Part shown: piece by piece, positions 5,765 to 11,039 of the stretch
How positions within the stretch are numbered: position 1 is the stretch's first letter
How the letters are laid out: each line of letters opens with the position of its first letter
Assembly: GCA_031554275.1 (NCBI GenBank)
Contig: JAVBKB010000087.1
Location: forward strand, 1 to 11,039
DNA length: 11,039 nucleotides
From: JAVBKB01 sp031554275
GTDB taxonomy: Bacteria > Bacillota > Bacilli > JARBTR01
Reading direction: 5' to 3'
Position numbers and translations under genes: made by a program
Notes under the pieces: generated by a model
Databases searched by the model: none
What the model was told of the DNA's origin: nothing
Seen by the model: the letters and a program-made list of their open reading frames with translations, nothing else

Positions 5765-5921
5765 TCCTAATTGTCGTTAGAAATGCAACTTAACACTCGC
5801 TAAGATTCTCAAATCCTTCGTCATAATTTCCTAGGATAGTCCCGCTTTCCTTCGTAAATTATTCCTCGTCTTTGAAAATTTTATCAGGGGTTTTAAGTTA
5901 CATTTCTAACGACAATTAGGA
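5765..5921. mobile_element. MITE-like terminal-inverted-repeat element, copy 1
   Basis: This 157-bp element has ends TCCTAATTGTCGTTAGAAAT... and its inverted partner ...ATTTCTAACGACAATTAGGA. The inverted repeat runs to about 29 bp with one mismatch. The flanks are TTA (5762-5764) and TTA (5922-5924), a 3-bp target duplication. There is no transposase, so it must be moved in trans. By eye it matches copy 2 with 18 mismatches and one 3-nt gap. It sits between the crystallin-J1-type gene and the DUF4291 gene. If transcribed, the inverted ends would form a very stable hairpin that could affect read-through or RNA processing within the operon. Confidence 0.85.
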
Positions 5922-5950
5922 TTAGGAAAAAGTAAGAGAAGGTGATAATC

Positions 5951-6544
5951 ATGGCGAAAAACAAAGAAATTCGGGCGCAATTTGATAGGGAAACAATAAC
6001 TGTTTATCAGGCATATAGTCCAACTATTGGTTTGGTGGCAGCAAAAAATAACCGTTTTGTAGAACCATTTAGTTACAACCGGATGACATGGATCAAGCCA
6101 TCATTCTTATGGATGATGGAGCGGAGTAATTGGGGATTGAAGACTGGGCAAGAGGTGATCCTCGCCATCAAAGTGAAAAGAGAATGCTTTGAAAAGGCGT
6201 TGCTTGAGGCAGTACTGACGAGTCCTTCGGGATCTGTCTACAAGAGTAGTGATGAATGGCGTGAGCTCATGAAGAGAGCACGTATACATGTGCAATGGGA
6301 TCCTGAGAGAAATATCCATGGTGGTAAACTAGAATATCGCTCCCTTCAAATCGGTATTAGTCGGCATCTGATCCAAGCTTACAATGAGGAATGGATCACA
6401 GGAATTGACGATGTTACACCACTGGTGAAAAAAATTCATGCTTTGAAACGAGAAGGACAGCTTGCGAAGGCAAAATCATTTCTACCAAAAGAGAGTGTAT
6501 ATCCTGTTGCTGAAGAACTCATGGCGAGACTTGGAATGGACTAG
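5951..6544 (+). CDS. DUF4291 family protein
   Basis: The 197-residue protein shows the DUF4291 blocks: EIRAQFDRETITVYQAYSP at the N-terminus, FVEPFSYNRMTWIKPSFLWM (about 36-55) with MERSNWG after it, VQWDPERN (about 115-122), YRSLQIGIS (131-139) and the ITGIDDVTPLV tail followed by FLPKESVYP. The length is normal and all blocks are intact. The biochemical function of DUF4291 is not established. An affinity to the ADP-ribosyltransferase fold has been suggested, as I recall, and would suit this neighbourhood. I start at the ATG at 5951 because the alternative GTG at 5942 overlaps the ribosome site AAGGTGAT (5939-5946). The element just upstream may have separated this gene from its original leader; no promoter is obvious between them. 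Confidence 0.9.
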   Translation: MAKNKEIRAQFDRETITVYQAYSPTIGLVAAKNNRFVEPFSYNRMTWIKPSFLWMMERSNWGLKTGQEVILAIKVKRECFEKALLEAVLTSPSGSVYKSSDEWRELMKRARIHVQWDPERNIHGGKLEYRSLQIGISRHLIQAYNEEWITGIDDVTPLVKKIHALKREGQLAKAKSFLPKESVYPVAEELMARLGMD

Positions 6545-6565
6545 TTGTCAGAAAGGGTGAACGTA

Positions 6566-7225
6566 ATGAGTCTAGTCGATAAAAATGATTTTGATCAAAC
6601 TGTCGATATCTTACGAGGAAAGGTAGCGCTTTCACCTGTTTTTGAAGACCTGAAGATTTTCCTGAAAGAAAAGCTCGGTGTTACAGCATTTAATTTCGTT
6701 CATGAGAAAATACCAAATGATCGTCGCCACCGACTCTATGTTCTGCTTTCTTCAAGAGAAGATTTTCTGAAGATGCACACAAGTGGTTTTGGGTATGACC
6801 CAGTGAAACAGACTCAGATTGCAGAGGCCTTCTATCAACTTGCAAAGCGGTATCGATTCAAAAGTGACAAAGAAATCACCAGTGTGTTTGTTGCGTTTAG
6901 CGATTTCTCAGAGGAACTCAAAGCTGATGCAAATAGTAAAGCTGATCGTGAGGCAAGACCAATGATTGTGAAGAATTATCAACCTCATGGAATCTGGGAT
7001 GTCATCAGCATATTTTCTGGTGTGGTTGTTTTCTTTCATACTGAAGCAGAATTACAGCAGGCTCGACTCACCAAAGTAACAGATGCGATTAATAAGGATT
7101 ACTTTTGCTATTTGAAGAAGTATGACGAATTTAAACTGTATTCTGCAGATTTTGCAGTTCATTTCGACACCAAAGAAAATCTCGACCAAAATTTCAACGG
7201 AAATCTATATTACTATTTTAAATGA
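6566..7225 (+). CDS. Unrecognised soluble protein of the NAD island
   Basis: The 219-residue protein starts MSLVDKNDFDQTVDILRGKV. I chose the ATG at 6566 because GAAAGGGTGA lies just upstream; a TTG at 6545 in the same frame lacks such a site. The gap after the DUF4291 stop is 21 nt, so co-translation is likely. No signal peptide is present. The only strongly hydrophobic piece (IWDVISIFSGVVVFFHT, about 148-164) looks like a buried core strand or helix more than a membrane segment. The chain ends in aromatic residues (NLYYYFK). No catalytic motif or family is recognised. Its place between DUF4291 and pnuC makes a link to NAD or ADP-ribose likely by context only. Confidence 0.8.
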   Translation: MSLVDKNDFDQTVDILRGKVALSPVFEDLKIFLKEKLGVTAFNFVHEKIPNDRRHRLYVLLSSREDFLKMHTSGFGYDPVKQTQIAEAFYQLAKRYRFKSDKEITSVFVAFSDFSEELKADANSKADREARPMIVKNYQPHGIWDVISIFSGVVVFFHTEAELQQARLTKVTDAINKDYFCYLKKYDEFKLYSADFAVHFDTKENLDQNFNGNLYYYFK

Positions 7226-7240
7226 ACAGGGGGAATTCAA

Positions 7241-7912
7241 ATGTCACTACTCACAATGAAGAATTGGAGGGTATTTGAATTGGTCTGGCTAGCTACTTTC
7301 TCAGTAGTTGCCATTATTATCACAGTATTGTCGCATGATACCCTGTTTGGATTCTCAGTATTTTTCACTGGTATTATCTGTGTGGTTCTTGCTGCAAAAG
7401 GACACATCGCCACATATCTATTCGGTATGTACAACACCCTTGGATACGCATATCTATCATGGGTAAATCATCTGAATGGAGAGATGGCACTAAATTTGTG
7501 CTTCTTTGTTCCAATGAATGTGGTTGGCTATTTCATGTGGAAGAACCGCTTAGATGGAGTGATTGTGCAGATGCGAGGACTACCTGTCAAAATCCTTCTG
7601 CTTGTAATTGCTGTTTGCGCCATCGGAAGTGCTGGTCTAGGCTTCAGTTTAGCGCAGATTCCGGCGCAAAATACTCCTTATATTGATGCGATTACTGTCA
7701 CACTCTCAATCATTGCTACCATTCTAATGGTGCTCCGTTACAAGGAACAGTGGCTGGTCTATATCGTTCTTAATATCTTCACAGTAATTGTCTGGATTTT
7801 TCGCTACCTTGATCACGCTGAAAATAGTGCCTTGATGATCGTGATGTGGACTGCATTTTTGATCAATGCAGTATATGGTTATTACAATTGGCGTCGTGGT
7901 GCTAGTCAATGA
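7241..7912 (+). CDS. pnuC: PnuC nicotinamide riboside transporter
   Basis: The 223-residue integral membrane protein has about seven hydrophobic segments, beginning LVWLATFSVVAIIITVL and ending near VMWTAFLINAVYGYYNWRR. The PnuC marks are present: ATYLFGMYNTLGYAYLSW in the middle and WLVYIVLNIFTVIVWIFRY, the W-x(n)-N helix lining the substrate path, towards the end, plus the terminal YGYYNW. PnuC carriers take up nicotinamide riboside by facilitated diffusion, driven by phosphorylation inside the cell. The next gene, nadR, encodes exactly that kinase. AGGGGGAA (7228-7235) lies about 6 nt before the ATG. NrtR control of pnuC is known in other bacteria. Confidence 0.95.
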   Translation: MSLLTMKNWRVFELVWLATFSVVAIIITVLSHDTLFGFSVFFTGIICVVLAAKGHIATYLFGMYNTLGYAYLSWVNHLNGEMALNLCFFVPMNVVGYFMWKNRLDGVIVQMRGLPVKILLLVIAVCAIGSAGLGFSLAQIPAQNTPYIDAITVTLSIIATILMVLRYKEQWLVYIVLNIFTVIVWIFRYLDHAENSALMIVMWTAFLINAVYGYYNWRRGASQ

Positions 7913-8003
7913 TGGCAGTGAAACATCATTTTAATTTTAAAAAAAAACACTGTGAGATCTTGTTTATAAAAATCGAAATTGACTGAAATAGGAGTAAATT
8001 GTT

Positions 8004-9050
8004 ATGAATAAGATTGGACTTACGTTAGGGAAGTTCGCGCCCCTCCATCGGGGTCATCAACACCTGATAGAAACAGCATTAGCAGAAGTTGATGAGTTAT
8101 TTGTGCTGATTTACGACACAGCAGTTACAACGATCCCTCTTTCTATTCGTGCGAACTGGATTCGAACATTATATCCAAGTGTCACAGTGTTAGAGGGTTG
8201 GGGTGGTCCTGAAGGTGGTTCGAAAGAGATCCCTGCTCAGCATAGTGATCGTGCCAAAGAAATAGTGCAAGAAAATTATATTTTGCAAATGCTCAATGGG
8301 AGTGAAATTACCCATTTTTATTCCAGTGAATTTTATGGTGCACATGTAAGTAAAGCACTGGGTGCAATCGATTGCCGTGTTGACGAAACACGAAACGTTG
8401 TTCCGATTTCCGCTACAATGATTCGCGAGAACCCCTATATGCATCGACAATTTGTGGACGAATTGGTTTACCGTGATCTCATTGTGAAGATTGTCTTCGT
8501 TGGCGCAATGTCAACAGGGAAATCCACTATCGTAGAGGAATTGGCAAAACGATATCAAACAACTTATTGCAATGAATATGGTAGAGAGTATTGGGAGGAG
8601 CACCAAGTAGATCGCCGACTTTCACTTGAAGCATTCAATGAAATTGCTCTTGGACATATTGAGCGAGAAGATGCTGCTACCCTGCTTGCGAATCAGTATT
8701 TGTTTGTCGATACAAATGCAATAACCACTTACATGTTTGCAAAGGATTATCATGGGAGAGCACCAGCAATGTTGACGCAGCTAGCCTTGGAGAATGCACA
8801 GCGGTATGATCTATTCTTTCTTTGTGAAGATGACATCCCTTATGATGACACTTGGGATCGAAGTGGTGATCAGAAGCGCCACATCTTTCACAGACAGATT
8901 ATCGCCGATTTAAAAGAAAGAAGAATTCCATACATTCCGCTAACAGGAACACTTACAGAACGAGTTGCCAAGGTAGATCTAGTTCTCAATCAGTACGAGA
9001 AATACGGGAACTCATTGATGAAGCCGTGGAGTCAAAAGGGAACGCGCTAA
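8004..9050 (+). CDS. nadR: Bifunctional NMN adenylyltransferase / ribosylnicotinamide kinase
   Basis: The 348-residue enzyme phosphorylates nicotinamide riboside to NMN and adenylates NMN to NAD. The N-terminal nucleotidyltransferase domain (about 1-150) has LGKFAPLHRGHQHL with the (H/T)xGH motif (H15-H18) and PISATMIR (134-141), the SxTxxR signature. The C-terminal kinase domain starts at about residue 160 with the P-loop GAMSTGKST (167-175), then the EYGREYWEEH block and FVDTNAITTYMFAKDYHG. The N-terminal helix-turn-helix repressor domain of E. coli NadR is absent, so this is a pure enzyme, which suits a locus regulated by NrtR. AGGAG (7990-7994) lies 9 nt before the ATG. The 91-nt gap after pnuC has an A-rich run but no clear terminator. 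Confidence 0.96.
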   Translation: MNKIGLTLGKFAPLHRGHQHLIETALAEVDELFVLIYDTAVTTIPLSIRANWIRTLYPSVTVLEGWGGPEGGSKEIPAQHSDRAKEIVQENYILQMLNGSEITHFYSSEFYGAHVSKALGAIDCRVDETRNVVPISATMIRENPYMHRQFVDELVYRDLIVKIVFVGAMSTGKSTIVEELAKRYQTTYCNEYGREYWEEHQVDRRLSLEAFNEIALGHIEREDAATLLANQYLFVDTNAITTYMFAKDYHGRAPAMLTQLALENAQRYDLFFLCEDDIPYDDTWDRSGDQKRHIFHRQIIADLKERRIPYIPLTGTLTERVAKVDLVLNQYEKYGNSLMKPWSQKGTR

Positions 9051-9111
9051 TGTCTATAGCAAAGCGGAAGAGGACAACATTTCGTGCTTCTTGAGAAAGG
9101 ATATGGTTCGT

Positions 9112-10086
9112 ATGAATCTAGAAAGTAAAATTCGGGGAGGTATCTACGGACTGCTAGTAGGAGACGCACTGGGAGTTCCATATGAATTCACCCCACCTGA
9201 GAAAATTCCACAATTAGATGTATTGTCATATCAATCGCCAGCAAACTTTCAGCGAACATACCCAAATGTTTTGCCTGGAACTTGGTCAGATGATGGAGCA
9301 CAGGCACTCTGTTTACTAGATAGTTTAGTCAGCTGTAACGGTTTCGATCTAATTGACTTCTCAAGAAAATTACTGGCATGGTATGACAGTGGATATTGGG
9401 CAGTTGGACGACAAGTTTTCGATTGTGGAATACAAACCTCTAGAGCATTGTCCGCCTTTGCATTTGGGATGTCAGCAGCAGAGAGTGGTTTTGTAGTTCC
9501 AGATGGGAAAGGGAATGGTGCACTGATGCGAGTGCTTCCACTGGCGATTTGGCATTATCACAACCCATTGCTGTCAAGCGATAAAGCATATGACCAATTA
9601 ATACTTGATGCTCATCAACAGTGCTTGATTACGCATGGGCACATCATCAATCAGGTAAGTGCGGCTTTATATTCTTTATGGGCGTACCATTTGTTAGATA
9701 AGGTAGAAATGCAGACTGCCTATAAGAAAGCGTGCAATTACTTAACTGGATTCTATAATAACCAAACTATATTTCAGGACTACTCGTTTGAATTAGAAAA
9801 CCTGCTTCAGGAAGGAAATTTCTCAGGGGGTGGCTACGTCGTAGACAGTTTTCGTAGTGTAAAGCATTTGCAATTCACTTGTGCAGATTATCAAAGTGTC
9901 ATTTTGGGTGCGATTAGAATGGGAAATGACACAGATACAACAGCTGCCATTGCAGGTGGTTTGGCAGGTATCCATTATGGTTTTGAAGGTATTTCGCCCC
10001 ATTTAGTCAAAGAGTTGCGTGAGATGGAAAATGTAGAAAATCTGATTAGCCGTTTTTTTGAGAAGAGAGGTATTAGACATGAGTAG
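9112..10086 (+). CDS. ADP-ribosylglycohydrolase (DraG/ARH family)
   Basis: The 324-residue all-helical hydrolase removes ADP-ribose from modified macromolecules or hydrolyses related ADP-ribosyl compounds. Metal-binding motifs are in order: GLLVGDALGVPYE (13-25), GTWSDDGAQAL (56-66, with S59-D60-D61), GNGALMRVLPLA (134-145) and GNDTDTTAAIAGGLAG (271-286, with D273 and D275). The classic TDDT reads SDDG here, but the two aspartates remain and this variant appears common in bacterial members. I start at ATG 9112 because AAAGG (9096-9100) is 11 nt upstream; ATG 9103 is too close, and TTG 9091 lacks a site. The substrate (protein, DNA, RNA or small molecule) cannot be told from sequence. Its 3' end overlaps the macrodomain gene by 8 nt. 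Confidence 0.92.
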   Translation: MNLESKIRGGIYGLLVGDALGVPYEFTPPEKIPQLDVLSYQSPANFQRTYPNVLPGTWSDDGAQALCLLDSLVSCNGFDLIDFSRKLLAWYDSGYWAVGRQVFDCGIQTSRALSAFAFGMSAAESGFVVPDGKGNGALMRVLPLAIWHYHNPLLSSDKAYDQLILDAHQQCLITHGHIINQVSAALYSLWAYHLLDKVEMQTAYKKACNYLTGFYNNQTIFQDYSFELENLLQEGNFSGGGYVVDSFRSVKHLQFTCADYQSVILGAIRMGNDTDTTAAIAGGLAGIHYGFEGISPHLVKELREMENVENLISRFFEKRGIRHE

Positions 10087-10558
10087 TATAACCTATTTAA
10101 AGGGTGATGCCACAGCACCTGGCACTAAAGGAAACAAAGTGATCGCTCATATCTCAAATGATATCGGGGGATGGGGCAAGGGATTTGTACTTGCCATCTC
10201 GAAACGATGGAAAGAGCCAGAACGTGAGTATCGTGCATGGTACAGAAGTGGTGAGGGATTTGGATTAGGTGAAATTCAGGTTGTCCAAGTTTCCCCGTAT
10301 CTCTGGGTTGCCAATATGATTGGACAAAGAGGAACGAAAACTGGTTCCAAAGGTGTACCCATTCGCTATGAAGCAGTCGAGAAGTGCTTGGAGAAGCTAT
10401 CAGTTGAAGCGAAACGATTACAGGCCTCCGTGCATATGCCGCGAATTGGTTGTGGGCTTTCCGGTGGAAAGTGGGGTCAAATTGAACCATTGATCATGAA
10501 AACATTAATTGCAAATAATGTCGAAGTATTCATTTATGACTTTAATCCTAATTGTTAG
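10079..10558 (+). CDS. Macrodomain protein, Appr-1''-p-processing type
   Basis: The 159-residue protein is a single macrodomain. ITYLKGDATAP and VIAHISNDIGGWGKGFVLAI (21-40) form the ADP-ribose pocket, and MPRIGCGLSGGKW (120-132) is the phosphate-binding loop. It looks closest to the Poa1p/TARG1-like branch, which removes the phosphate of ADP-ribose 1''-phosphate or ADP-ribose from acidic residues. The aspartate that TARG1 uses in this loop (after GCGL) is replaced by serine. That argues against a TARG1-type mechanism and leaves the Appr-1''-p phosphatase role open. AGAGG, 8 nt, ATG 10079 sets the start, overlapping the upstream stop (ATGAGTAG). The last codons (PNC and the TAG stop) lie inside the second MITE-like copy, so the natural C-terminus may have been replaced. 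Confidence 0.92.
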   Translation: MSSITYLKGDATAPGTKGNKVIAHISNDIGGWGKGFVLAISKRWKEPEREYRAWYRSGEGFGLGEIQVVQVSPYLWVANMIGQRGTKTGSKGVPIRYEAVEKCLEKLSVEAKRLQASVHMPRIGCGLSGGKWGQIEPLIMKTLIANNVEVFIYDFNPNC

Positions 10559-10699
10559 AAATGCAACTTTAAACTCGCTAAGATTCCCAAATACTTTGTC
10601 ATAATTTTCTAGAATAGCCCTGTTATCCTTCGTAAATTATTCCTCGTCTTTGAGAATTTTATCGGGAGTTTCAAGTAGCATTTCTTACGACAATTAGGA
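10546..10699. mobile_element. MITE-like terminal-inverted-repeat element, copy 2
   Basis: A 154-bp relative of the element at 5765-5921 in the same orientation. It begins TCCTAATTGTTAGAAATGCA and ends TTACGACAATTAGGA, flanked by TAA (10543-10545) and TAA (10700-10702). Compared with copy 1 it lacks 3 nt in the left end and has more mismatches between its inverted repeats, so it may be the older insertion. The left end supplies the last codons and stop of the macrodomain gene. No transposase is encoded. Confidence 0.85.
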
Positions 10700-10732
10700 T
10701 AACTAGCATTAAATCATGTGTAAAAAAATATA

Positions 10733-10761
10733 TTGTGTGGAAAATATATTCATAGTATAAT
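10733..10761 (+). promoter_or_regulatory. Promoter of the gene at the window end
   Basis: A perfect TATAAT (10756-10761) with TTGTGT (10733-10738) at a 17-bp distance. It lies about 30 bp after the second MITE-like copy and gives a leader of about 40 nt. Confidence 0.65.
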
Positions 10762-10763
10762 AG

Positions 10764-10786
10764 CTGTACTACATTTCGTAGTACAG
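10764..10786. promoter_or_regulatory. Palindromic operator, BlaI/MecI-like in form
   Basis: CTGTACTAC and GTAGTACAG form a perfect 9-bp inverted repeat around ATTTC, directly after the -10 box and across the likely start point. The inner TACTAC-N5-GTAGTA resembles BlaI/MecI boxes (TACTAC-N4-GTAGTA), with a spacing one base longer. The repeat is followed by TTTT, so in RNA it could also act as a weak terminator or attenuator before the ribosome site AAGGAGGG (10792-10799). Confidence 0.55.
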
Positions 10787-10806
10787 TTTTGAAGGAGGGC
10801 GTTAAT

Positions 10807-11039
10807 TTGGAGAAGAGGCTTTTTTGGACTAAAAAGAAAGTGATCGCTTTAATCATTTGTATCGCTTTGGTAGTTGCTTTTGCGGTTTGGTTTTTCATCA
10901 TCAATAAACCGGAAACAGACGAAACCACAACATCAACAGGGAATTTTTCTGACTTTAGTGAACAATATGTCGCAATGCCCGTGAAAGATTTACAATTCTC
11001 GGATATGGCTAATATTGATGGTTATCTAACTGGGGTCAT
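10807..11039 (+). CDS. Membrane-anchored protein of unknown function, N-terminal part (3' end outside window)
   Basis: An open frame runs from TTG 10807 to the window edge without a stop (77 codons). AAGGAGGG ends 7 nt before the TTG, which makes this start firm. The product begins with a basic stretch (EKRLFWTKKK), then one membrane segment IALIICIALVVAFAVWFFII (13-32), then a Thr/Ser/acidic linker and the beginning of an outer domain (FSDFSEQYVAMPVKDLQF). No lipobox is seen. This suits an uncleaved signal anchor of a surface enzyme or sensor. The BlaI/MecI-like operator in its leader hints at wall-stress control, but the visible part is too short to name a family. Confidence 0.75.
   Translation, partial: MEKRLFWTKKKVIALIICIALVVAFAVWFFIINKPETDETTTSTGNFSDFSEQYVAMPVKDLQFSDMANIDGYLTGV

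Noticed and set aside
7459..7686. Plus-strand frame of 75 codons inside pnuC
   Set aside because: It is an out-of-frame shadow of the PnuC membrane segments and has no ribosome site.
9050..9094. 14-codon frame overlapping the nadR stop (TAATG)
   Set aside because: The overlap is suggestive, but the peptide is very short, basic and featureless, and no ribosome site precedes it.
9112..10086. Reading the glycohydrolase and the 5415-5753 protein as halves of one split gene because both carry 'crystallin J1' names
   Set aside because: The glycohydrolase has all its motifs over a normal length, and the small protein has none of them. The shared name is an annotation habit.
10125..10490. Minus-strand frame of 121 codons over the macrodomain gene
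   Set aside because: It lies opposite a clear macrodomain frame and has no recognisable protein features or ribosome site.
5762..10702. Composite transposon carrying the six-gene block
   Set aside because: Each element copy has its own, different 3-bp flanking duplication, which points to two independent insertions. The outer flanks (TTA and TAA) do not match each other, and no transposase is present.
10671..10928. Minus-strand frame of 85 codons near the window end
   Set aside because: It crosses the promoter, palindrome and well-supported TTG start of the + strand gene. Its hydrophobic look comes from the AT-rich membrane segment read backwards.

Overview
The window comes from a low-GC (roughly 40% by eye) Gram-positive bacterium of the Bacillota, most likely Bacillales or a close relative. 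The reasons are strong AGGAGG-type ribosome binding sites, TTGACA/TATAAT promoters, GTG and TTG starts, and the end of comFC followed by a long-form hpf, a core chromosomal order in this phylum. No genus is assigned. Every recognisable gene is on the + strand.

Layout. Positions 1-1015 are core genome: the 3' end of comFC, a spacer with three 23-bp-period direct repeats, then hpf with its own extended -10 promoter and terminator. Positions 1016-2481 hold a decayed gene fragment, two unrecognised genes (a small soluble protein and a membrane-anchored extracytoplasmic protein) and a strong intrinsic terminator. Positions 2676-10558 form a dense NAD/ADP-ribose island of eleven genes: an NrtR-type Nudix regulator, an unknown protein, KptA RNA 2'-phosphotransferase, a NADAR/YbiA-like protein, a 112-residue 'ADP-ribosylation/crystallin J1'-type protein, a DUF4291 protein, a second unknown protein, the PnuC nicotinamide riboside transporter, a bifunctional NadR, an ADP-ribosylglycohydrolase and a macrodomain protein. 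After a promoter carrying a BlaI/MecI-like palindrome, the window ends inside an unrecognised membrane-anchored protein.

How the genes may work together. PnuC imports nicotinamide riboside and NadR converts it through NMN to NAD. KptA consumes NAD to remove RNA 2'-phosphates and releases a cyclic-phosphate form of ADP-ribose. The macrodomain, ADP-ribosylglycohydrolase and NADAR proteins are of families that process ADP-ribose derivatives or remove ADP-ribose from macromolecules. The crystallin-J1-type and DUF4291 proteins are the candidates for ADP-ribosyl transfer or a related NAD-linked reaction. NrtR-family repressors sense ADP-ribose or related metabolites, and tandem GTTAATAAC palindromes lie at the presumed start of transcription. 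The island therefore looks like a self-regulated NAD supply plus ADP-ribose/RNA-repair module. A role in stress or phage conflict is inference.

Two copies of a ~155-bp terminal-inverted-repeat element (MITE-like, each with a 3-bp target duplication) lie inside and at the end of the island. The second copy supplies the stop codon of the macrodomain gene.
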